Shown here: positions 15,783-23,994 of the stretch, one piece after another
How positions within the stretch are numbered: the stretch's first letter is position 1
How the letters are laid out: each line of letters begins with the position of its first letter
Notes under the pieces: generated by a model
Databases searched by the model: none
What the model saw: the letters and a program-made list of their open reading frames with translations, nothing else
Told to the model about the DNA's origin: nothing
NCBI GenBank assembly: GCA_964628385.1
Contig: CAZVOD010000022.1
Location: 1-55,526 of the forward strand
Origin: JANQPA01 sp964628385
GTDB taxonomy: Bacteria; Bacteroidota; Bacteroidia; Chitinophagales; Saprospiraceae
Reading direction: 5' to 3'
DNA length: 55,526 bases
Position numbers and translations under genes: made by a program

Positions 15783-17675
15783 TTAATACGCCCGTACGTC
15801 TTTCTTCTCCATGTAGTTAATAAAAGCTCGGTTGATCACCCGATTGCCCCCGGGAGTGGGATAATTACCAGAAAAATACCAATCGCCGTTATTATTTGGA
15901 CAAGCGTTTCTCAAGCCTTCTATAGTCTGGTAAATCACCTGTACTTCGGGTGCTATGCCTACCGGCTTGATGATCTCAGAAATTTTTCTGGATACTTCTT
16001 CGTAGGAAAAATGGTCATACAAAGAGGCTACTTCATTGGTCATTTCCTCCTTGGGCTTATCTGCCTGTGCCTTACATTTGTCATATGCTTCTTCCAAGAA
16101 GTATTCTTTGTTATTTTCTTCCAACAGTTCAACTAATGCCCGGAAAGCAACAAATTCTTTCATCTTGGACATATCGATACCATAACAATCCGGAAACCGG
16201 ATCTGAGGGGCCGAAGAAACAATAATAATCTTTTTGGGCCGAAGCCTAGAGACAATCTTTAATATGCTGTCTTTTAATGTCGTACCTCGTACAATGGAAT
16301 CATCCAGCAGCACCATCGTGTCAATCTCGTTGCGCACTATACCGTAGGTAACATCATAGACATAGGAAACTAACTTTCCTCTGGAAGAAGTATCGGCAAT
16401 AAAAGTACGCTGCTTGTCATCCTTTACAACCAATTTTTCGACCCTCGCTTGTAGCGAAAGAATTTGCTCCAACTTTTGTGGATCAATCTCGGTACCCATG
16501 TCGAGAATCTTTTGCTTTTTTATTTCGTTAAGCCTTTCGTTCAATCCCTCAATAAGGCCAAAGAAAGCGGATTCTGCAGTGTTGGGTACAAATGAAAATA
16601 CAGTATGCTCAAAATCATAGTCGACAGCTTCCAGCACTTGATCGGCCAACTGCCGGCCCAGCATTTTTCTTTCCAGATAAATATCCTGGTCAGTTCCCCG
16701 CGAAAAATAAATGCGTTCAAAAGAACAGGCCGTTCTTTCGTTTTGCTCAATAAAGGGCTCCTCAGAAATTCGGCCATCGTATTTGATCACCACAGCATGA
16801 CCTCGCTTTAACTCTTTGACATCGTCGATGTGAACATCAAACGCGGTCTGAATAGCCGGCCTTTCGGAAGCTACTACTGCCACCTCTTCGTTGTGATAGT
16901 AAAAGGCAGGCCGTATTGCCGAGGGGTCTCTCATAACGAAAGCATCACCATGACCCAATAAGCCAGCCATCACATAACCCCCGTCAAACTTTTTGGAAGC
17001 CCTTCTCAATAAACGATGGACGTCAAGGTTTTCAAAGATCAGGTTATTGATTTCCCGGTTGGAGTACCCATCTGGCTTAAACCAGGTATGAAGGCGCTGT
17101 ACTTCATCGTCTAGGAAATGACCCAGTTTCTCCAAAACAGTAACAGTATCCGATTTTTCCTTTGGATACTGGCCTATTTCTACTAATTCCTCAAAAAGTT
17201 CATCAACGTTAGTGAGGTTGAAGTTACCGGCCAGGATAAGATTACGGGTAATCCAGTTGTTCTGGCGCAAAAACGGATGGCAAGTCTCTATGGAATTATC
17301 ACCATGCGTACCATAACGCAAGTGCCCCAGCAGTACTTCGCCGATGTAAGGACGGTTTTCTTTCATCCAAACCGGATCATTGAGGTACTCCGGGTCAAGA
17401 TTTTTGAAATGCCTGTTGACTTGCCCAAACAAGTCATCCAGATAATTCGGGCCCTGGCTGCGCTTTCTGCTGATGTACCGCTGCCCCGGGTCGGCATTTA
17501 TCTTGATAGTAGCTATCCCGGCACCATCCTGGCCTCTGTTGCGTTGCTTTTGCATCATCAATTGCAGCTTTTGGAGGCCATACAAAGAGGTACCGTACTT
17601 TTGCTGATAATACTCTAATGGCTTGAGAAGGCGGATAAGTGCAATACCGCATTCATGCTTTATAAAATCGCTCAT
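15783..17675 (-). CDS. purF: Amidophosphoribosyltransferase-type enzyme (PurF family, long form)
   Basis: A 630-residue enzyme with an N-terminal class II glutaminase and a C-terminal phosphoribosyltransferase domain. The glutaminase nucleophile would be Cys9 in HECGIAL, exposed after removal of an eight-residue propeptide; QRNRGQDGAGIA and HLRYGTHG supply further active-site positions. The PRPP-binding loop VLLDDSIVRGTT lies near residue 455. The family makes phosphoribosylamine, the first step of purine synthesis. This protein is about 130 residues longer than classical PurF and belongs to a Bacteroidota long form, so it could be a paralogue with a modified role. A good promoter sits upstream (17702). 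Confidence 0.82.
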   Translation of the reverse strand: MSDFIKHECGIALIRLLKPLEYYQQKYGTSLYGLQKLQLMMQKQRNRGQDGAGIATIKINADPGQRYISRKRSQGPNYLDDLFGQVNRHFKNLDPEYLNDPVWMKENRPYIGEVLLGHLRYGTHGDNSIETCHPFLRQNNWITRNLILAGNFNLTNVDELFEELVEIGQYPKEKSDTVTVLEKLGHFLDDEVQRLHTWFKPDGYSNREINNLIFENLDVHRLLRRASKKFDGGYVMAGLLGHGDAFVMRDPSAIRPAFYYHNEEVAVVASERPAIQTAFDVHIDDVKELKRGHAVVIKYDGRISEEPFIEQNERTACSFERIYFSRGTDQDIYLERKMLGRQLADQVLEAVDYDFEHTVFSFVPNTAESAFFGLIEGLNERLNEIKKQKILDMGTEIDPQKLEQILSLQARVEKLVVKDDKQRTFIADTSSRGKLVSYVYDVTYGIVRNEIDTMVLLDDSIVRGTTLKDSILKIVSRLRPKKIIIVSSAPQIRFPDCYGIDMSKMKEFVAFRALVELLEENNKEYFLEEAYDKCKAQADKPKEEMTNEVASLYDHFSYEEVSRKISEIIKPVGIAPEVQVIYQTIEGLRNACPNNNGDWYFSGNYPTPGGNRVINRAFINYMEKKDVRAY

Positions 17676-17701
17676 GGCTGATTTTTGTTGAAGTAAAGAA
17701 A

Positions 17702-17734
17702 CAAAGTTAACGGACTATAATCAGTGGTACAACA
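17702..17734 (-). promoter_or_regulatory. Bacteroidota promoter for purF
   Basis: Read on the minus strand: TGTTG at 17734-17730 (close to the -33 TTTG/TTG element), 20 bases, then TAACTTTG at 17709-17702, a perfect TAnnTTTG -7 box. The box lies 26 bases before the purF ATG. The spacing fits the Bacteroidota sigma-A promoter, making this the best promoter seen in the window. Confidence 0.6.
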
Positions 17735-17760
17735 CTTACCCTGACATAGTTGACATTCCT

Positions 17761-17938
17761 GGACTTGTTTGGTGGCTATTAGCCAGATTAAAATGATTGC
17801 TATCCTCGCAAAATGAGCTTTTTTCGGTCTTTGAGCACTTTCAGCGTTTAGAAGGTCTTTTACTTCTTTTGCCCTAAAGCCAATAGCAGGCCAAAAAGAA
17901 CCAATTTGAGCTTATTCTAATACCATCGAAATAATCTT
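17761..17938 (+). repeat. MITE-like palindromic repeat, decayed copy
   Basis: The left end GGACTTGTTTGGTGG resembles AGACTTGTTTCGCAGG of the 35026 element. On the right, AAAAAGAACCAATTT (17893-17907) is identical over 15 bases to 35142-35156, followed by a degenerate TATT-x-T-x-ATACC-x2-CGAAA end. The middle is poorly conserved apart from a TTTGAG...CAGCG stretch. The arms can still pair partly (GGCTATTAGCC at 17774 and GCCAATAGC at 17879). Confidence 0.55.
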
Positions 17939-18359
17939 CCTTTGATTCAAAACAATTTAAATCTCGCGGTGGATTAAGAGCGAATCGTGGAGTGAACAGG
18001 AATTCTAATTTTTTTATACCAATACCACATATAAGAAAAAAGTATCAGATTATCGACTATCAGCATTGTAAAACCTGGTATGCAAGGATTCGGCTCACAT
18101 TTCTTCGCTTGAAATAACTTGGGTTTTTTGGGTAAAATTTGTATTTTTTGGAAAATAGTTTTGGTATAAAAAATCGAAGGATGTGAATATAGCATCCTAA
18201 TAAATAACTCCTGCGAAATTATAGTAGGATTTAGCATTTTTGCAATTAATTTAGAGTGTATGTAAGGGTTTTAGTAGTAAATTTCCAATATAGGCTCATC
18301 AATCATGGCTGTAAGTTGTTAACAAACCAACAAAAGAGTCGGATCATAAACAGAATAAC
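17939..18359. other. A/T-rich intergenic region with a second repeat end
   Basis: Together with the repeat before it, this makes the longest gene-free stretch of the window (17676-18359). It holds the hairpin plus CCTGCGAAA repeat end at 18179-18222 and a 10-bp palindrome TTGTTAACAA at 18316-18325, about 35 bases before the next ATG and possibly an operator. The open frame on the minus strand (17974-18237) shows no family resemblance and I do not count it as a gene. Confidence 0.4.
18179..18222. repeat. Solo repeat end (degenerate hairpin + CTCCTGCGAAA)
   Basis: GGATG...CATCC forms a weak hairpin (18179-18197), followed after a spacer by CTCCTGCGAAA (18208-18218). The order and spacing match the loci at 31-75 and 46935-46975. 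It is probably a decayed end of the intergenic repeat family. Confidence 0.45.
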
Positions 18360-18680
18360 ATGGCATTATTAAGGTTTTTTAGGGTTCCCAAGCATCGTCA
18401 GTTTGAATACAAGCCAAGGCACTGGGATCCGGATAAAGAAGAAAAAGAAAAGAGATTACAGCGCGTAAGAGAGATACAGGAAAGCGGAGTGGAAGCCAGT
18501 AAGACGAGAATTTCCGGTAGCTTTAGAAAGGGGTATAAGGGAAATGAGAATTATCGGCGTTCACAAGTGGTCAGGTCCAATCTCATCTTAGTGGGGGTGA
18601 TCATTGTATTATTGGTTTTGAGTTACTTTTTCCTGCAAGAATTTCTACCGACGCTATCCGGAACTTTGATGGTTGAATAA
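18360..18680 (+). CDS. Small conserved membrane protein upstream of mutL
   Basis: A 106-residue protein with a basic, hydrophilic N-terminal part (LLRFFRVPKHRQFEYKPRHWD) and one membrane helix near residues 76-95. Homologues sit next to mutL in many Bacteroidota and are sometimes mislabelled riboflavin synthase subunit beta; nothing in the sequence supports a role in flavin synthesis. The start is an ATG 128 bases before mutL, and the two genes are probably cotranscribed. Function unknown. The recurring position beside mutL and the rhomboids suggests a membrane-related housekeeping role, but that is inference. Confidence 0.75.
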   Translation: MALLRFFRVPKHRQFEYKPRHWDPDKEEKEKRLQRVREIQESGVEASKTRISGSFRKGYKGNENYRRSQVVRSNLILVGVIIVLLVLSYFFLQEFLPTLSGTLMVE

Positions 18681-18807
18681 AATCCATCATATTTGAATAT
18701 CGTTCAAAGAAAGAAACCTTAAATTTTAGTTGTTCATTTTGTATAAAACTGGATATTCAGGCTATTTTGAGCGCTTTCAATACCCATAACAAAAAGTAAA
18801 ATTACAT

Positions 18808-20703
18808 ATGGCTGATATCATTCAGCAATTACCCGATGCAATAGCCAATCAAATTGCCGCCGGCGAGGTGGTACAGCGTCCTGCTTCAGTGGTTAAGGAA
18901 TTGATGGAAAATTCTATAGATGCGGGAAGTACAAAAATACATTTGGTAATTAAAGATGCTGGTAGTACACTTATTCAGGTGATTGACAATGGTTGTGGCA
19001 TGTCAGAAACAGATGCCCGTATGTCTTTTGAGCGTCACGCTACATCTAAGCTACGTAAATCAGAAGACCTTTTCACATTGCGGACCATGGGTTTTAGGGG
19101 AGAAGCACTGGCCTCCATTGCTGCGATTGCGCAGGTAGAGTTGCGTACGCGCAGAAATATCGATGAGTTAGGCGTTAAAATAGTGGTGGAAGGCAGTGAA
19201 GTCAAAACACAAGAAGCCTGCCAGCTGACGAGTTCCGGTACTAACATTGCTGTCAAAAATATATTTTTCAATACGCCGGCCAGAAGAGGATTCCTCAAGA
19301 GTAATGCGGTAGAGACCAAGCACATAATTGATGAATTTCAACGCATTGCCATTGCTAATCCAGATGTTTACTTTACGTTGGTTAGCAACAATGTAGAGCT
19401 CTTTCATTTGCCTCCGGGGAATCAGCGTCAACGGGTAGCAGCGGTTCTTGGTAGTAGTTCCAACAAAAAGCTGATCGAGGTAGAGGAAAAAACGGATGTA
19501 CTTGAAATATCCGGTTACATAGGAATGCCGGAATACGCAAGAAAAACCAAGACGGATCAATACTTTTTTGTCAATAAAAGATTTATTAAGAGTCCATATC
19601 TGAATCACGCTGTTACTGCGGCTTACGAGAATATCATTGCCAGTGATACGCATCCTATTTATGTGATTTTTATAGAAGTGGACCCCCGTCATCTGGACGT
19701 AAATGTACATCCTACCAAACAAGAGGTAAAATTTGACGATTCCAAGCTAGTATATAATTATCTTAAAGTAGCTGTGAAGCATGCAATTGGACTGGCCAAG
19801 CCGACACTGGATTTTGATCAGGAGTTGAGCTTCAATATACGGCCTACCATTCCGGATTATTCCGGTAAAAGTAACGACCGATCCCGCTCTGACTTTAATG
19901 CGGGCTCTTCGGGGGCTTTTCGTGGAGATGGTGACTATTCGGAAGGCCTCGGGGCATCTGCTACGCAAAAAAATAACCTAAAACACTGGGAACAGCTCTA
20001 TGAAGTCCTTGGCCAGAAGGACCTTATTCCGGAGGATCCTACTGATTCGGAGAGCGAAACAGTAACCCTGGAGAGCAGCGTCAATAAATCTTCAACGGAG
20101 GAAGACCTCCCGGGAGTCGGCATCGAAGAGTCAGCTAAAAGCACACCCTATCAGATACACAGGCAGTATATTGTCTCTCAGATTAAGTCGGGTTTTATGC
20201 TGATTGATCAGCAAGAAGCACATGAGCGAATTTTATACGAATATTTTAGAGATATCCTTCAGCAACAAAAAGTGCCCTCTCAAAAGCAGCTTTTTCCTCA
20301 GACAATGGAGTTATCAGCTGCTGACGCCTTATTATTTGAAGAGATAAAAGAAGAGGTGGAAGCATTGGGTTTTGATATTTCTTCGCTTGGCAATTGTACT
20401 TATGCTATCAATGGCATACCTTCAGAAAGCGTTGGTCATCAAAAGAATGACGTACAAGTCGTAGAGCAACTCATCGGACAATACAGGAGTAACCTCAAGC
20501 TCAATTTGGATACAAAAGACAATATTGCCAGGGCCATGGCCAAAAGTACCAGACTAAAGAAGGGCAAGCAATTGAGCCCCGAAGAGATGCAAGTGCTAAT
20601 AGACCAGTTGTTTGCCTGTAATGAGCCGTTTCGAAGCCCCTCAGGCCGACAGTGTTTTATTACAATTGAATTAGAAGAGTTGGACAAACGATTTTCACAT
20701 TGA
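18808..20703 (+). CDS. mutL: DNA mismatch repair protein MutL
   Basis: A 631-residue GHKL ATPase that couples mismatch recognition by MutS to strand removal. N-terminal ATPase motifs are intact: RPASVVKELMENSIDAG (ATP-binding Glu/Asn), DNGCGM, and the GFRGEALASIAA lid. A transducer domain follows to about residue 330, then a variable linker (about 340-440, Ser/Asp-rich). The C-terminal dimerisation domain carries DQQEAHERILYE at 467-478 in place of the DQHA-x2-E-x4-E endonuclease motif, and ACNEPFRSPSG near the end where nicking MutL proteins have a C-P-H-G-R-P-like motif. Nicking activity may therefore be reduced or lost. It lies first in a run of plus-strand genes before two rhomboids. Confidence 0.95.
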   Translation: MADIIQQLPDAIANQIAAGEVVQRPASVVKELMENSIDAGSTKIHLVIKDAGSTLIQVIDNGCGMSETDARMSFERHATSKLRKSEDLFTLRTMGFRGEALASIAAIAQVELRTRRNIDELGVKIVVEGSEVKTQEACQLTSSGTNIAVKNIFFNTPARRGFLKSNAVETKHIIDEFQRIAIANPDVYFTLVSNNVELFHLPPGNQRQRVAAVLGSSSNKKLIEVEEKTDVLEISGYIGMPEYARKTKTDQYFFVNKRFIKSPYLNHAVTAAYENIIASDTHPIYVIFIEVDPRHLDVNVHPTKQEVKFDDSKLVYNYLKVAVKHAIGLAKPTLDFDQELSFNIRPTIPDYSGKSNDRSRSDFNAGSSGAFRGDGDYSEGLGASATQKNNLKHWEQLYEVLGQKDLIPEDPTDSESETVTLESSVNKSSTEEDLPGVGIEESAKSTPYQIHRQYIVSQIKSGFMLIDQQEAHERILYEYFRDILQQQKVPSQKQLFPQTMELSAADALLFEEIKEEVEALGFDISSLGNCTYAINGIPSESVGHQKNDVQVVEQLIGQYRSNLKLNLDTKDNIARAMAKSTRLKKGKQLSPEEMQVLIDQLFACNEPFRSPSGRQCFITIELEELDKRFSH

Positions 20704-21009
20704 CTTGTTAAAGAATATGATTAGAAATCGTGTGCTCTAGGATATAGCCGTCTGTAATTCACTCTCTTTGATCGAATTTTTGCTGCTGTTGCCAGCATTC
20801 TGCTTTTTTTCTTGTTAAAATAGATGTATCGGAGAATAGCTTGAATAGAAAATAGTTGATTAAGGCAATAAGTGACTACTCAGGCTCTAATCTAATGAGA
20901 ATTGTCTTGCAGGTTACTCCCAGCCGGGATTTCAAAAAAAAATATTTGAGGGCGATGGCAGCAGCTCCATTGCAATGCTTTGTCCTGATAGAAAAAATAA
21001 TTCGATGTT
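20704..21009. other. Intergenic region mutL to rhomboid 1
   Basis: A 306-base noncoding gap. A weak hairpin GCTG/CAGC (about 20783-20798) is followed by a T-run near 20805 and could be the mutL terminator. I see no perfect -7 box, repeat copy or small gene. Confidence 0.3.
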
Positions 21010-21786
21010 ATGTTGAGGCTTACAGGTGTAGTTAGAGATTTGCTCATTATCAATGTCCTGGTTTTTATTGCGGATAAAATATTCGGGGCTAATATGCTTG
21101 CGTTGTATTATCCGGAATCTGATAAGTTTTTACCACTACAGATAGTGACGCACTTTTTCATGCATGGTGGCTTATTCCACCTTTTCTTCAATATGTTCGC
21201 CCTGGTAATGTTTGGTAGTCAGTTGGAAGCATTGTGGGGGCCCAAAAAGTTCCTGTTCTTCTATTTCGTTTGTGCCTTCGGAGCAGCCCTGCTGCATACC
21301 GGATACACCTATTACGACATAAGCAGCATGCAGCAAATGCTGGCCAACTTTCAGGCCGATCCCAGCTACAGTAACCTAATCAAGTTTTTTGATGATGTGC
21401 CCCGGATCAATGAAGAAGCCCTTGCTGACCTGGGTAGTGCAGTTGCCGATGGCAGTGCTACAGCTATACAATCGGCAACAGAACAGATGAAAGAGGTGGT
21501 ACAGGCAAAAATAAACATTCCTATTGTAGGGGCTTCCGGAGCGATATACGGACTTTTACTGGCCTTTGGTATGTATTATCCAAATGTGGAGTTGATGTTG
21601 ATCTTTTTACCCATTCCTATAAAAGCAAAATATTTTATTCCTGTCCTGATGCTAGCAGAGTTGTACTTTGGCTTTAACCAGTTTTCTTGGGATAATATCG
21701 CACACTTTGCCCATTTGGGAGGCGCACTAACCGGATTATTATTAATTTTGTACTGGAGAAAATTTGGCTCAAGATTTGATTCATGA
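21010..21786 (+). CDS. Rhomboid-family intramembrane serine protease 1
   Basis: A 258-residue membrane protein with six or more predicted helices. The catalytic dyad is present: Ser in GASGAIYG (about residue 180) and His in HFAHLGGALTG (about residue 236). The oxyanion-side motif FFMHGGLFHLFFNMF lies in the second helix region (about 52-66). A long hydrophilic insertion (about 105-170) separates helices 3 and 4, unusual compared with GlpG. Rhomboids cleave substrates within the membrane; the substrate here is unknown. It is followed 89 bases downstream by a second rhomboid, an arrangement conserved near mutL in Bacteroidota. Confidence 0.9.
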   Translation: MLRLTGVVRDLLIINVLVFIADKIFGANMLALYYPESDKFLPLQIVTHFFMHGGLFHLFFNMFALVMFGSQLEALWGPKKFLFFYFVCAFGAALLHTGYTYYDISSMQQMLANFQADPSYSNLIKFFDDVPRINEEALADLGSAVADGSATAIQSATEQMKEVVQAKINIPIVGASGAIYGLLLAFGMYYPNVELMLIFLPIPIKAKYFIPVLMLAELYFGFNQFSWDNIAHFAHLGGALTGLLLILYWRKFGSRFDS

Positions 21787-21875
21787 CGTTGAATGGGAGT
21801 ATTTTAGAAATATAAATCTAGGTAATTTTTGATAATTTAGCCCTGGTAATTTTAAAGGCTTAAAAAGGAATAAAG

Positions 21876-22868
21876 ATGTTACGGTCAATCTGGGAAGAAG
21901 AAAAACAAAAATTTTTTAGCGGCAACATGGTGCGGCGCCTCATTGCTATCAATATAGCCGTTTTTATAATTATAAATTTTATTAACCTGGGCTTTTATAT
22001 TGCTTTTCAGTTTAGCGCTCCAGCACCAGGTTCTGTATATGCCGGTTCATCTCATTACAATGCTTATATGGAAGTCGTCAAGTTCCTGAGCCTGTCCTCT
22101 GATTGGCTCTTTGTGCTTACGCATCCTTGGGTACTAATTACGTCCATGTTTTTGCATCAGTCTTTTTTTCATATTCTGTGGAATATGCTGTTGATGTACT
22201 GGTTTGGGCGAATCGTAGGTGACTTTATCGGCAATCAAAAAATATGGCCGATATACCTGCAAGCCGGCCTCGGTGGCGCTGTAGGGTATTTCATTTTCGC
22301 CAATCTGATTCCTTCTTTTTACGGAGTAGATGGTATCGCTTATGGTGCCTCTGGAGCCGTAATGGGAATTATCGTAGCCTCCGGGGTGATTGCACCGGAA
22401 TATATAATGCGATTGTTGTTTTTGGGAGATGTCAAATTGAAGTATATCGTAGTAGCGTTGGTTCTGCTCGACATGTTCGCCATAGCCGGTGGCGTTAATA
22501 CAGGCGGCCATTTTGCCCACCTTGGTGGTGCCTTTATAGGTTACCTATTTATTGTACAATTGAAGGAGGGAAACGACTGGTCTATTTGGGTAAATAAAGC
22601 TACTAATGCAATCGAAGGTTTCTTCTCCCGTATTTTCACCGGCGAACCCAGGAGAAAGCCCAAGGTAGTTTACCGCAATACCAGTAAGATCAAAAAGAAG
22701 CAAACAGCATCAATGGGGGCAAGAGGTCGAAGAGGCCAGGCAGCTTCTGACAGAGATCGCAACCACGAAGATCAGCTCAATCGAATCTTGGATAAAATTA
22801 AGGTTTCTGGTTATGAAAGCCTGACAGAAGAAGAAAAGGAATTCTTGTTCAATGCAAGCAAAAAATAA
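21876..22868 (+). CDS. Rhomboid-family intramembrane serine protease 2
   Basis: A 330-residue membrane protein. The rhomboid core (about 15-230) has FLHQSFFHILWNMLLMYWFG, the catalytic Ser in YGASGAVMG (about residue 162) and the catalytic His in GGHFAHLGGAFIG (about residue 211). Beyond the last helix is a cytoplasmic basic tail (about 240-330) ending in a short acidic helix (LTEEEKEFLFNASKK), typical of the second Bacteroidota paralogue. The start ATG has a weak AGGA about seven bases upstream. The next gene begins 3 bases after the stop, so they form an operon. Confidence 0.9.
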   Translation: MLRSIWEEEKQKFFSGNMVRRLIAINIAVFIIINFINLGFYIAFQFSAPAPGSVYAGSSHYNAYMEVVKFLSLSSDWLFVLTHPWVLITSMFLHQSFFHILWNMLLMYWFGRIVGDFIGNQKIWPIYLQAGLGGAVGYFIFANLIPSFYGVDGIAYGASGAVMGIIVASGVIAPEYIMRLLFLGDVKLKYIVVALVLLDMFAIAGGVNTGGHFAHLGGAFIGYLFIVQLKEGNDWSIWVNKATNAIEGFFSRIFTGEPRRKPKVVYRNTSKIKKKQTASMGARGRRGQAASDRDRNHEDQLNRILDKIKVSGYESLTEEEKEFLFNASKK

Positions 22869-22871
22869 CCT

Positions 22872-23930
22872 GTGAAGTACCTGGACTATCTGCTAAAGTG
22901 GCTCAATTTAGCTTGCATAACGGCTACTCTGTTGACCTATGTAGCCTCTTATGTGAATCCACAGCTGTTTTGGCCTATGGCAGTAGTCGGTCTTTTTTTT
23001 CCATTTCTGATACTTTCCAACCTCCTGTTTATGGCCTACTGGGCCATTCGATGGAATCGCTATTTCTTTTTTTCTCTCGTAACTGTGATTATAGGCTGGG
23101 GGCAAGTCAGAACGATAGTTGGGCTTACGCCACCGGAGCCTATTCCGGCTAAGGCACAATTTGTAAAGCTGACTACTTTTAATGCACATAATCTTATTAT
23201 TGCAGACTCCAAAAAGGGTCAAAAGGGCAAGAATGCCTACAATGCATTTTATCATTTTCTAAAATCTGAAAAATCTGACCTTTACTGTTTTCAGGAGCTA
23301 ACCTCCATTGCTATGGTAAAGCAGAAAGTTGCTGCTTTTAATAATGATCCATTTTTCAAACATTTTAAAACATATGAAGGGGGTGGGAATATCTTTTTGT
23401 ACACTCGCCTGAAAGTGCTTGATCATAAGGTAAAGTATTTCGACAGTAAACGCACAAATGGTTATTTGCAGGCCGATATTCAAATGGCCGATAAGGTAGT
23501 TCGCGTAATCAACATACACTTGGAGTCTAATCAGATTTCTGAATATGCTAATAATTCGAAGAATAAGTTGAGGAATGATTTGAAGGGCGGGGTGAAAAAT
23601 ATTCTTTCCAGATTTAAAAGGGGAGCTCAAAAGCGTGCTACTCAGGCACAGCTCATTGCTGATCTGGTCCGGGAAAGTCCTTATCCTGTTATCGTCAGTG
23701 GGGACCTTAACGATGTTCCACAATCCTATTCCTACAGAACGATATCCGCTAATCTTGATGATCCTTTTCGTTATATGGGCTACGGCTGGGGCTTCACTTA
23801 TGCCGGTTCTATTCCAGCCTTGCGAATTGATTATTTCTTTTGTGATCCGGCGCTGCAATATTGGCAAATCAAAGTTGGCGAGAGAAACTATTCCGATCAC
23901 CGTCCCGTTTCTTGTATTATCAAGCTGTAA
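22872..23930 (+). CDS. Membrane-anchored endonuclease/exonuclease/phosphatase family protein
   Basis: A 352-residue protein with three N-terminal membrane helices (about 5-95) and an EEP domain outside the membrane. Catalytic motifs are complete: TFNAHN, FQELTS (Glu metal ligand), SGDLNDVP (Asp and Asn) and SDHRPV (the terminal Asp-His pair). The superfamily includes DNases, phosphoinositide phosphatases and sphingomyelinases; the substrate is not predictable. The GTG start lies 3 bases after the second rhomboid, implying translational coupling. Its place after the rhomboids is conserved in the phylum. Confidence 0.85.
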   Translation: MKYLDYLLKWLNLACITATLLTYVASYVNPQLFWPMAVVGLFFPFLILSNLLFMAYWAIRWNRYFFFSLVTVIIGWGQVRTIVGLTPPEPIPAKAQFVKLTTFNAHNLIIADSKKGQKGKNAYNAFYHFLKSEKSDLYCFQELTSIAMVKQKVAAFNNDPFFKHFKTYEGGGNIFLYTRLKVLDHKVKYFDSKRTNGYLQADIQMADKVVRVINIHLESNQISEYANNSKNKLRNDLKGGVKNILSRFKRGAQKRATQAQLIADLVRESPYPVIVSGDLNDVPQSYSYRTISANLDDPFRYMGYGWGFTYAGSIPALRIDYFFCDPALQYWQIKVGERNYSDHRPVSCIIKL

Positions 23931-23946
23931 GCCTCAACAACTTTTT

Positions 23947-23954
23947 TATTTTTG
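23947..23954 (+). promoter_or_regulatory. Bacteroidota -7 box (TATTTTTG) for cysS
   Basis: A perfect TAnnTTTG match 41 bases upstream of the chosen cysS ATG and just past the preceding stop codon. It supports the start at 23995 rather than a longer upstream open frame overlapping the preceding gene. Confidence 0.45.
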
Positions 23955-23994
23955 CATTCGTAAAAAATACATTTCTAAATTCAGCTTTTCTACC

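Noticed and set aside
15783..17675. PurF with a missing catalytic cysteine
   Set aside because: The second residue is not Cys, but Cys9 in HECGIAL fits a short cleaved propeptide as in Bacillus PurF, so the active site is probably intact.
17974..18237. Open frame of 87 codons on the minus strand
   Set aside because: A/T-rich intergenic DNA, no recognisable family, and overlap with a repeat end. Composition looks like random low-GC translation.
18360..18680. Riboflavin synthase subunit beta, a label often given to homologues of this small protein
   Set aside because: It has no lumazine/riboflavin synthase motif, is too short, and contains a membrane helix. The label is a propagated misannotation.
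23635..23994. N-terminal extension of cysS by 120 codons
   Set aside because: The extension overlaps the preceding gene in another frame and shows no synthetase similarity. The ATG at 23995 gives the canonical start and has a -7 box upstream.
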